Assembly: GCA_046349255.1 (NCBI GenBank)
Contig: JAXMCR010000002.1
Span: forward strand, 1,116,001-1,180,000
DNA length: 64,000 bases
Reading direction: 5' to 3'
DNA from: DAIODI01 sp046349255
GTDB taxonomy: Bacteria > Pseudomonadota > Alphaproteobacteria > Rhizobiales > Aestuariivirgaceae
Of this stretch, positions 28,122 to 35,395 are shown in pieces. The notes beneath the pieces were generated by a model. That model had not been told where the DNA came from. It did not search any database and saw only the letters and a list, made by a program, of their open reading frames with translations. Position numbers and translations under genes: made by a program. How positions within the stretch are numbered: position 1 is the stretch's first letter; the number at the start of each line of letters is the position of its first letter.

Positions 28122-28871
28122 ATGAAAGTCCTGGTCGCCGTGAAGCGCGTGGTCGACTACAACGTCAAGATCCGCGTGAAAGCCGATGGGTCGGGCGTCG
28201 AGCTCGCCAACGTCAAGATGTCGATGAACCCGTTCGACGAGATCGGCGTCGAGGAAGCGGTTCGGCTGAAGGAAGCAGGCAAGGCGACCGAGGTCGTCGC
28301 CGTGACGATCGGACCGGCGCAGGCGCAGGAGACGCTGCGCACCGCGCTCGCGATGGGCGCCGACCGCGCGATCCTCGTGAAGCACGACGACTACGTCGAG
28401 CCGCTCGCGGTGGCGAAGCTCCTGAAGAAGGTGGTCGAGGCGGAGAAGCCCGACATCGTCATCCTCGGCAAGCAGGCGATCGACGACGACTGCAACCAGA
28501 CCGGCCAGATGCTCGCCGCGCTGCTCGGCTGGGCGCAGGGGACATTCGCCTCGAAGATCGACATCGCCGGCGGCGACGCGACCGTCACGCGCGAGATCGA
28601 CGGCGGGCTGCAGACCGTGAAGCTCAAGATGCCGATCATCCTGACGACCGACCTGCGCCTCAATCAGCCGCGCTATGCGTCGCTCCCCAACATCATGAAG
28701 GCGAAGAAGAAGCCGCTCGACGAGAAGACGCCGGCCGACCTCGGCGTCGACGTCAAGCCGCGGCTCAAGGTGGTGAAGACCTCCGAGCCGCCGAAGCGCC
28801 AGGCCGGCCAGAAGGTCAAGTCGGTCGCCGAACTCGTGGACAAGCTGAAGAACGAAGCGGGAGTCATCTGA
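28122..28871 (+). CDS. etfB: Electron transfer flavoprotein beta subunit
   Basis: A 249-residue subunit that binds AMP and pairs with EtfA to carry electrons from acyl-CoA and N-methyl dehydrogenases to ETF-quinone oxidoreductase. Visible are KVLVAVKRVVDYNVKIRVK at the N terminus, ALAMGADRAILVK, and the recognition/signature loop LRLNQPRYASLPNIMKAKKKPL. The DAO/GcvT enzyme upstream may be among its partners by family analogy. etfA starts 2 bases after its stop. Confidence 0.97.
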   Translation: MKVLVAVKRVVDYNVKIRVKADGSGVELANVKMSMNPFDEIGVEEAVRLKEAGKATEVVAVTIGPAQAQETLRTALAMGADRAILVKHDDYVEPLAVAKLLKKVVEAEKPDIVILGKQAIDDDCNQTGQMLAALLGWAQGTFASKIDIAGGDATVTREIDGGLQTVKLKMPIILTTDLRLNQPRYASLPNIMKAKKKPLDEKTPADLGVDVKPRLKVVKTSEPPKRQAGQKVKSVAELVDKLKNEAGVI

Positions 28872-28873
28872 TC

Positions 28874-29818
28874 ATGGCCGTCCTCCTTATCGCCGAACAC
28901 GACAACGCGAGCCTCAAGGACGCCACCGCCAAGGCGCTGACCGCCGCACTCGCCATCGACAAGGACGTGCACGTGCTGGTCGCCGGCAAGGGCGCGGGCA
29001 AGGCCGCGGCCGAAGCTGCCGCGCTCGACGGCGTCAAGAAGGTGCTCCACTGCGAATCGGCCTCGCTCGAGCGCCCGCTCGCCGAGCCGATGGCGGCCCT
29101 CGTCGTGTCGCTCGCCGGCCCCTACGCCGCGATCGTTGCGCCGGCCACCACCAACGGCAAGAACTACTCGCCGCGCATCGCCGCCCTGCTCGACGTGATG
29201 CAGATCTCGGAAATCACCGCGGTGCTCGGCCCCGACACGTTCGAGCGGCTGATCTACGCCGGCAACGCCGTGCAGGTCGTCCAGTCGACGGATCCGAAGA
29301 AGGTGATCACGGTGCGCACGGCAGGCTTCCAGGCGACGCCGTCGGGCTCCGGCAAGGCGCCGGTCGAATCCGTCTCGATGCCGGCCGACCCCGGCCTTTC
29401 GTCCTACCAGGGCGAGAACCTCTCGAAGTCGGACCGTCCGGAACTCACCTCGGCCCGGATCGTCATCTCCGGCGGCCGCGGCATGCAGAACGGCGACAAC
29501 TTCAAGCTCCTCGAGGCGGTGGCCGACAAGCTCTCGGCGGCCGTCGGCGCTTCGCGCGCTGCGGTCGACGCGGGCTATGTGCCGAACGACTACCAGGTCG
29601 GCCAGACCGGCAAGGTCGTCGCGCCGGAGCTCTACATCGCAGTCGGCATCTCGGGGGCGATCCAGCACCTCGCCGGCATGAAGGACTCGAAGGTCATCGT
29701 CGCCATCAACAAGGACGAGGAAGCGCCGATTTTCCAGGTCGCCGATTACGGTCTGGTGGCGGACCTCTTCACGGCGGTGCCGGAACTCGCGGGCGAGCTC
29801 GGAAAGCGCGGTTACTGA
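28874..29818 (+). CDS. etfA: Electron transfer flavoprotein alpha subunit
   Basis: A 314-residue FAD-binding partner of EtfB. The C-terminal FAD domain is unmistakable: ISGGRGMQNGDNFKLLE, AAVDAGYVPNDYQVGQTGK, AVGISGAIQHLAGMKDS and the NKDEEAPIFQVADYGLVADLF end. In an operon with etfB. The hbd-type gene follows after 117 bases, with its own possible promoter. Confidence 0.97.
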   Translation: MAVLLIAEHDNASLKDATAKALTAALAIDKDVHVLVAGKGAGKAAAEAAALDGVKKVLHCESASLERPLAEPMAALVVSLAGPYAAIVAPATTNGKNYSPRIAALLDVMQISEITAVLGPDTFERLIYAGNAVQVVQSTDPKKVITVRTAGFQATPSGSGKAPVESVSMPADPGLSSYQGENLSKSDRPELTSARIVISGGRGMQNGDNFKLLEAVADKLSAAVGASRAAVDAGYVPNDYQVGQTGKVVAPELYIAVGISGAIQHLAGMKDSKVIVAINKDEEAPIFQVADYGLVADLFTAVPELAGELGKRGY

Positions 29819-29935
29819 GCCGCGCGAAGCCCGTGCCTTCGCGCCCGCAAGACTCTCTTACCGCAGTTGCGAAATACGCTTGTCGTAATGGTAAGCCCGT
29901 TATAGGCTCCGCGGTCTGTTTTGACGGGTGAACGT

Positions 29936-30811
29936 ATGGCAATTCGCACTGTTGGCGTCATCGGCGCCGGCCAGATGGGTAGTGGCATCGCACAAGTGTG
30001 TGCGGTTGCGGGCTACGACGTCAAGTTGAACGATGTTTCCTCAGAGCGCCTCGACGGGGCGCTCGAAGTCGTCCGGACCGGCCTGAGCCGCGCGGTCAAG
30101 TCGGGGCGCATCCCGGCCGACGCGCCGGAAAAGGCGCTGGCGCGGATCGCCAAGACCGACGCGGTCACCAAGCTCGGCGACTGCGACCTGGTGATCGAAA
30201 CGGCGATCGAGGACGAGCAGGTCAAGCGCGCGATCTTCGCCGAGCTCTGCCCGGTCCTGAAGAAGACCGCGATCATCGGCACCAACACCTCGTCCCTGTC
30301 GATCACGCGCCTGGCTGCGGCCACCGACCGGCCCGAACAGTTCATGGGCATCCACTTCATGAACCCGGTGCCGCTGATGGAGCTCGTCGAGCTCATCCGG
30401 GGCATCGCGACGGACGATCCGACGTTCACGCAGATCAAGGAATTCACCGCCTCGCTCGGCAAGACGATCGCGGTCGCCGAGGACTTCCCGGCGTTCATCG
30501 TCAACCGCATCCTGCTGCCGATGATCAACGAGGCGGTCTACACGCTCTACGAAGGCGTGGGCTCCGTCGAGGCGATCGACACGGCGATGAAGCTCGGCGC
30601 GCATCACCCGATGGGCCCGCTCGAGCTGGCCGACTTCATCGGCCTCGATACGTGCCTCTCGGTGATGCAGGTGCTGTACGAAGGCCTCGCCGACTCGAAG
30701 TACCGCCCCTGCCCGCTCCTCGTGAAGTACGTCGAGGCCGGCTGGCTCGGTCGCAAGACGCAGCGCGGCTTCTACGACTATCGCGGCGAAAAGCCGGTCC
30801 CGACCCGCTAG
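29936..30811 (+). CDS. 3-hydroxybutyryl-CoA (3-hydroxyacyl-CoA) dehydrogenase
   Basis: A 291-residue NAD-dependent dehydrogenase. The Rossmann motif GVIGAGQMGSGIAQVCA is at the N terminus. The catalytic His is in MGIHFMNPVPLMELVELI, and the C-terminal half has GAHHPMGPLELADFIGLDT. It interconverts 3-hydroxyacyl-CoA and 3-oxoacyl-CoA in fatty-acid or butyrate metabolism, alongside ETF. The start was chosen at MAIRTVG; an ATG-like start five codons earlier is less likely. It is convergent with the next gene, with a 6-bp hairpin spanning both stop codons. Confidence 0.94.
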   Translation: MAIRTVGVIGAGQMGSGIAQVCAVAGYDVKLNDVSSERLDGALEVVRTGLSRAVKSGRIPADAPEKALARIAKTDAVTKLGDCDLVIETAIEDEQVKRAIFAELCPVLKKTAIIGTNTSSLSITRLAAATDRPEQFMGIHFMNPVPLMELVELIRGIATDDPTFTQIKEFTASLGKTIAVAEDFPAFIVNRILLPMINEAVYTLYEGVGSVEAIDTAMKLGAHHPMGPLELADFIGLDTCLSVMQVLYEGLADSKYRPCPLLVKYVEAGWLGRKTQRGFYDYRGEKPVPTR

Positions 30812-30824
30812 CGCGCTCCGCTAG
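30808..30824. terminator. Short hairpin spanning two convergent stop codons
   Basis: CTAGCG (30808-30813) and CGCTAG (30819-30824) form a perfect 6-bp stem with a 5-base loop. Each arm contains the TAG stop of one of the two convergent genes. No T-run is present, so termination strength is doubtful. Confidence 0.35.
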
Positions 30825-31684
30825 ACACCGATCCCGAACTGCGGCGCTCGAACCACCGTCAGCTCGATGACGGGGACTTCGCCTTCCTTTGCGGGCAGGT
30901 GCCGGACCCGGATCATCTCCTCCTTCGAACTCCCGAACGTGTGCCCGTCCGGAATGAGTTCGTAGTTGTTCCGGCGCGTCATGATCAGGAAGTCCAGCGC
31001 CTTCGTGTACGCCCACAGGAAGTCGGCGCTCGATTCGGCAAACGATATCTCCCGGCCGATCACGTAGCGTGCGCCGCCGGTGACGAAGCCAACGCGGCCA
31101 GGATCGCCGGTGCTCGAAAACAGGAACGCGTGCACGTGGATCGGCGAGGGAAACTCCATGTCCTTCAGGCCGAGGAACATCTCGCGCGACAGCAGCTGGT
31201 TGGATTGGCACCAGTGGATCACGGTCGGCTTCAGTTTCTCGGCGAGGAAAGTCGCCACACGCTGGCAGATCGCGATCTTCTCTTCGACGAGCCGGGCGGG
31301 CTTCGGCTCCTCCTCCATGCCGAGCTGAAGCTTCAACGCGTCGGCGGCGCCGAGCAGGGGATCCTCGCTGACGGTGATGAACACGTTGCTGGTGTGCCGC
31401 GCCACGGCCTTTGCCGTTTCCGGAAAGTTCATGCGCAACAGCGGGGACGCCAGCGCCATCTCGAATCCCTCTGGCGCGAGCGCCGTGCGGTTCTGGGCCA
31501 CCGACACGAACAGTGGCGGTGTGCCGACGATCAGAATCGACTCGCCTTCAGCACGCCGAAGGGTGAAGTCGCGCGCGGGAAATGATTGCCGCAGGATCTT
31601 TTCCAGTTCGAACGGATCGACCGCCGCATACCGCTTATCGAACAGCAGCGCGCAGTCGATGCTGTCCCGCACTTTCAGAAGCAT
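30821..31684 (-). CDS. Protein of unknown function, possibly DUF4261-like
   Basis: A 287-residue soluble protein with no signal peptide or membrane segment. Visible patches are PTVIHWCQSNQLLS, SPIHVHAFLFSSTGDPGRVGFVTGGARYVIGREISF and LIPDGHTFGSSKEEMIRVRH. The HWCQSNQLLS and TGGARYVIGREI patches suggest the DUF4261 group, but I am not sure. Two possible half-repeats (1-130 and 150-287) are not evident as duplicates. Neighbours are the tlpA gene 86 bases upstream on the same strand and hbd convergently. Confidence 0.6.
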   Translation of the reverse strand: MLLKVRDSIDCALLFDKRYAAVDPFELEKILRQSFPARDFTLRRAEGESILIVGTPPLFVSVAQNRTALAPEGFEMALASPLLRMNFPETAKAVARHTSNVFITVSEDPLLGAADALKLQLGMEEEPKPARLVEEKIAICQRVATFLAEKLKPTVIHWCQSNQLLSREMFLGLKDMEFPSPIHVHAFLFSSTGDPGRVGFVTGGARYVIGREISFAESSADFLWAYTKALDFLIMTRRNNYELIPDGHTFGSSKEEMIRVRHLPAKEGEVPVIELTVVRAPQFGIGV

Positions 31685-31770
31685 GAGCCACCTGTTTCAA
31701 TCTGTGATTGAATGTGCGGAGTGAGGGCGCGCCCTGTCAAGCAGCTCCAGCGCTGCAACGTGGAACCGCC

Positions 31771-32415
31771 CTACTTCTCGGCCAGGGCGGCCTGAACGAG
31801 CTTCAGGGCTTCCGGGCTCGCCCAGTCGGCGGGACCGAGCAGCCGGCCGATCTCGCGGCCCTGCCGGTCGACGAGCACCGTCGTCGGCAGACCGGGCGAC
31901 TTCAGTGCGTTGATGCTTGCGGCCGGGATGTCGATGTAGGGTTTCAGCGCGTCCGCCCCGATCGACTTCAGGAACGCGGTGGAGGCATCGAGACCTTTCC
32001 GGTCGACGCTCAGGGCGACGACCTCGAAATCGTCCGAACCGAGCTTCGACTGCAGCTCGACGAGTTGCGGCATCTCCTTGCGGCACGGCGCGCACCAGGT
32101 GGCCCAGAGGTTGACGAGCACCACCTTGCCCTTCCAGTCGGCGAGCGTGCGGGTCTTGCCGGCGGCGTCCGAAAACGAGAAGGCGGGCATCGCGGGGCGG
32201 TCGCCGTGGACGATGAAGCCTGCGACGGGCCCGGTCGCCAGCGCCGCGAACGGGCCCGCGCCAGTGGTTCCGGCAGCGCCCGCGGTCACATTCCCGTTGT
32301 TCGGCCCGGCGCTCTTCGGGTAAAGCGCGTACGCCAGCACGGCGGCGATCAGCGCAAGCGCGACCGCTCCCCACAGGAGCGGGCGGCGGGCGGTGGCGGG
32401 ATCGGCGGCGGACAT
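31771..32415 (-). CDS. tlpA: TlpA family disulfide reductase
   Basis: A 214-residue membrane-anchored periplasmic thioredoxin. N-terminal helix LLWGAVALALIAAVLAYALY, a Gly/Ala linker, then the thioredoxin fold with VNLWATWCAPCRKEMPQL (active site CAPC) and the cis-Pro segment SPGLPTTVLVDRQGREIGR. TlpA reduces CuA-centre or CcoX/ScoI-type cysteines in cytochrome oxidase assembly in rhizobia. It is divergent from argH with 33 bases between, an arrangement known from rhizobia. Much longer frames upstream lie antisense to argH and are excluded. Confidence 0.92.
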   Translation of the reverse strand: MSAADPATARRPLLWGAVALALIAAVLAYALYPKSAGPNNGNVTAGAAGTTGAGPFAALATGPVAGFIVHGDRPAMPAFSFSDAAGKTRTLADWKGKVVLVNLWATWCAPCRKEMPQLVELQSKLGSDDFEVVALSVDRKGLDASTAFLKSIGADALKPYIDIPAASINALKSPGLPTTVLVDRQGREIGRLLGPADWASPEALKLVQAALAEK

Positions 32416-32448
32416 AGGCGAAACACTCCGAAACCTCAGGGGACGGCG

Positions 32449-33831
32449 ATGGCCAACAAGATGTGGGGCGGCAGGTTCCAGACCTCCCCGGCAGACGTCA
32501 TGGAGCGCATCAATGCCTCCATCGACTTCGACCAGCGCCTGTACGAGCAGGATATCGCCGCATCGATCGCCCACTGCAAGATGCTCGGGGACACCGGCAT
32601 CCTGACGGCGGACGAGGTCGAGCAGATCACGAATGGCTTGCGCGCCGTCAAGGCCGAGATCGACGCAGGCACGTTCACGTTCTCGAAGGCGCTCGAGGAC
32701 ATCCACATGAACGTTGAAAGCCGGCTCAAGGATCTCATCGGACCGGTCGCCGGAAAGCTGCACACGGCGCGCTCGCGCAATGACCAGGTGGCGACCGACT
32801 TCCGCCTCCACCTGCGCGACTGGGCCGACCGCTTCGACGGCGACCTCAAGGCGCTGCAGCTGGCGCTCGCCCGCAAGGCGGTGGACTACGCAGGAATGGT
32901 GATGCCGGGGTTCACCCATCTCCAGATGGCGCAGCCGGTGACGTTCGGCCACCACCTCCTCGCCTACGTCGAGATGGTGGGACGCGACCGCGGCCGGCTG
33001 ATGGATGCGCGCGCCCGCATGAACGAATCGCCGCTCGGTGCGGCAGCGCTTGCCGGGACCTCGTTCCCGATCGACCGTGCGGCGACGGCGAAGGCGCTCG
33101 GCTTCGACGGGGTGATGCGCAATTCGCTCGACGCCGTTTCCGACCGCGACTTCGTGCTCGAGCTGCTGGCATCGTGCGTCATCGGGGCCGTGCACCTGTC
33201 GCGGCTCGCCGAGGAGATCGTGCTCTGGTGCTCGGCGCAGTTCCGCTTCGTCACGCTATCGGATCGCTACACCACCGGCTCCTCGATCATGCCGCAGAAG
33301 CGCAACCCGGACGCGGCCGAGCTGACGCGCGCCAAGGTCGGCCGCATCCTCGGCGCGTTCACGGCCGTTTCCGTGGTGATGAAGGGCCTGCCGCTCGCCT
33401 ATTCGAAGGACATGCAGGAAGACAAGGAGACTACGTTCGACGCGCTGGAGAGCTACGCGATCGCGATTGCGGCGATGACCGGGATGATCGACGACCTCGT
33501 CGCGAACGAGGCCTCGATGCGCGCCGGCGCGAGCCTCGGGTTCGCGACCGCGACCGACCTCGCCGACTGGCTGGTGCGCCGTCTCGGCATGCCGTTCCGT
33601 GAGGCGCATCACGTCACCGGCCGGCTCGTCGGGCTCGCCGAGCAGCGCGGCATCGACCTCTCGACCCTGCCGCTTGCCGACATGCAGGCGGTCGAGCCGC
33701 GCATCACGGGCGAAGTGTTCGAGGTTCTGACCGTCGACGCCTCCGTGCGCTCTCGCACCAGCGCCGGCGGCACGGCGCCGGACCTCGTACGGCAGGAGGC
33801 GCTCCGTTGGGTCAAGGCGCTCGAAGGTTAG
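32449..33831 (+). CDS. argH: Argininosuccinate lyase
   Basis: A 460-residue tetrameric enzyme splitting argininosuccinate into arginine and fumarate. Signature GSSIMPQKRNPDAAEL is present. The N terminus KMWGGRFQTSPADVMERINASI is typical, HTARSRNDQVATDFRL carries conserved catalytic-region residues, and GFTHLQMAQPVTFGHHL follows. The start is the ATG before that N terminus; the open frame extends upstream only antisense to tlpA. Confidence 0.97.
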   Translation: MANKMWGGRFQTSPADVMERINASIDFDQRLYEQDIAASIAHCKMLGDTGILTADEVEQITNGLRAVKAEIDAGTFTFSKALEDIHMNVESRLKDLIGPVAGKLHTARSRNDQVATDFRLHLRDWADRFDGDLKALQLALARKAVDYAGMVMPGFTHLQMAQPVTFGHHLLAYVEMVGRDRGRLMDARARMNESPLGAAALAGTSFPIDRAATAKALGFDGVMRNSLDAVSDRDFVLELLASCVIGAVHLSRLAEEIVLWCSAQFRFVTLSDRYTTGSSIMPQKRNPDAAELTRAKVGRILGAFTAVSVVMKGLPLAYSKDMQEDKETTFDALESYAIAIAAMTGMIDDLVANEASMRAGASLGFATATDLADWLVRRLGMPFREAHHVTGRLVGLAEQRGIDLSTLPLADMQAVEPRITGEVFEVLTVDASVRSRTSAGGTAPDLVRQEALRWVKALEG

Positions 33832-33841
33832 CGCCAGCGCT

Positions 33842-33870
33842 TTTACACGCGGCGGCAGTTGCGCTAGAAG
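33842..33870 (+). promoter_or_regulatory. Candidate promoter of lptM-lysA
   Basis: TTTACA (33842-33847), 17-base spacer, TAGAAG (33865-33870), directly after argH. It is flanked by two AGCGCT copies. The predicted start near 33877 leaves a short leader before lptM. Confidence 0.45.
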
Positions 33871-33901
33871 GGTAGCGCTTAAACGGGGTCCGGTGGGTCA
33901 G

Positions 33902-34036
33902 GTGAGAATCATCCTGTTCGCAATGGTGCTGGTGTTTCTCACAGGCTGCGGCGTGCGCGGCCCGCTCGAACCGCCGCCGAACGCGCCGCCGAAGAAGAAC
34001 GACCCGTTCATCCTCGACAAGGCCATCGGCAGCTAG
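33902..34036 (+). CDS. lptM: Small lipoprotein LptM/YifL-like
   Basis: A 44-residue lipoprotein starting at GTG. It reads a short hydrophobic signal with lipobox FLTGC near residue 16, then GVRGPLEPPPNAPPKK and a polar end. LptM/YifL proteins assist LptD maturation in the outer membrane, and small lipoproteins of this kind sit directly before lysA in many proteobacteria. An in-frame GTG three codons earlier is an alternative start. lysA begins 15 bases after the stop. It is below the length usually caught by gene callers. Confidence 0.8.
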   Translation: MRIILFAMVLVFLTGCGVRGPLEPPPNAPPKKNDPFILDKAIGS

Positions 34037-34051
34037 GCCCTCCGGTTTCCC

Positions 34052-35317
34052 ATGCATCACTTCCAGTACGTCGACGGGACGCTCCACGCCGAGGGCGTCG
34101 ACCTGAAGGCGCTCGCCGACGAGATCGGAACGCCGTTCTACTGCTATTCATCGGCGACGCTCGAGCGGCATTACCGCGTGTTCGACCAGGCCTTTGCGGG
34201 CCAGGACCACGCGGTGTGCTACGCGATGAAGGCGAACTCGAACCAGGCGGTGATCAAGACGCTGTTCGATCTCGGCGCCGGCATGGACGTCGTCTCGGAA
34301 GGCGAGCTGCGGCGGGCCCGTGCGGTCGGGGTGCCGGGCGACAAGATCGTGTTCTCCGGCGTCGGCAAGACCGCCCGCGAAATGGCGACCGCGCTTGGGG
34401 AAGGCATCGCCTGCCTCAACGTCGAATCGGTGCCCGAACTCGAACTCCTGAACGAGGTCGCCCAGCACATGGGGCTGCGCGCGCCAGTGTCGATCCGCGT
34501 CAATCCCGACGTCGATGCGAAGACGCACGAGAAGATCACCACGGGAAAGTCCGACAACAAGTTCGGCATCCCCTATCTCGATGCGCCGGCCGTCTACGAT
34601 CGGGCGCGGGCGATGAAGGGCATCGAGATCCGCGGCGTCGACATGCACATCGGCAGCCAGATCACCGACATCGCTCCCTACGCGAAAGCCTACGGGCTGA
34701 TGGCGGACCTGATCGCGGACCTGCGTGCGCGCGGCCACGAGATCCACCACGCCGACCTCGGCGGCGGCCTCGGGGTGCCCTACGAGCACGGCAACGCCAT
34801 TCCTCCGCACCCTGACGAATACGCCGCCGTGGTGCGCGCTGCGCTCGGCTCGTCCGGGGTGAAGCTCTACCTCGAACCCGGCCGCATGATCGTCGGCAAC
34901 GCCGGCATCCTGGTGGCGCGGGTGATCTACGTGAAGACGACGGCCGCGAAGACGTTCTTCATCACCGACGCCGGCATGAACGACATCATCCGCCCGACAC
35001 TCTACGAGGCGTTCCACGACATCGTCCCCGTCACCGAGAACGCCGAGCGGGCACGGGTCATCGCCGACGTCGTGGGACCGGTCTGCGAATCGGGCGATTA
35101 CGTGGCGCGGAACCGGCAGCTGCCGCAGCTCCAGCAGGGCGACCTCATCGCCATCATGACGGCGGGGGCCTACGGGGCCGTCCAGTCCGGCACCTACAAC
35201 TCGCGCCCGCTGGTGCCGGAAGTGCTCGTGAAGGGCCAGCAGACGGCGATCGTGCGGCCGCGCCAGACGATCGAGCAGCTGATCGGCCTCGACCGGCTCG
35301 CGCCCTGGCAGGATTGA
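34052..35317 (+). CDS. lysA: Diaminopimelate decarboxylase
   Basis: A 421-residue PLP enzyme converting meso-DAP to lysine. The PLP lysine is in CYAMKANSNQAV, the phosphate loop is LGGGLGVPYE, and the catalytic cysteine is in CESGDYVARNRQLPQL. Length matches. It completes the DAP branch with asd and dapF in this window. The ATG at MHHFQYVDG is the family start; a Shine-Dalgarno is weak. Confidence 0.97.
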   Translation: MHHFQYVDGTLHAEGVDLKALADEIGTPFYCYSSATLERHYRVFDQAFAGQDHAVCYAMKANSNQAVIKTLFDLGAGMDVVSEGELRRARAVGVPGDKIVFSGVGKTAREMATALGEGIACLNVESVPELELLNEVAQHMGLRAPVSIRVNPDVDAKTHEKITTGKSDNKFGIPYLDAPAVYDRARAMKGIEIRGVDMHIGSQITDIAPYAKAYGLMADLIADLRARGHEIHHADLGGGLGVPYEHGNAIPPHPDEYAAVVRAALGSSGVKLYLEPGRMIVGNAGILVARVIYVKTTAAKTFFITDAGMNDIIRPTLYEAFHDIVPVTENAERARVIADVVGPVCESGDYVARNRQLPQLQQGDLIAIMTAGAYGAVQSGTYNSRPLVPEVLVKGQQTAIVRPRQTIEQLIGLDRLAPWQD

Positions 35318-35395
35318 TCCAAACGGCCCCTGCCGCGTTTCCAGATCACGGATTCGCGCAAACTCCTGCCGCAAGTGGCGTGCTAAGGTAGCCCG

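Noticed and set aside
29880..29906. TTGTCG / TATAGG pair upstream of the 3-hydroxyacyl-CoA dehydrogenase gene
   Set aside because: Spacing is 15 bases, shorter than ideal; noted as possible but not listed as a promoter.
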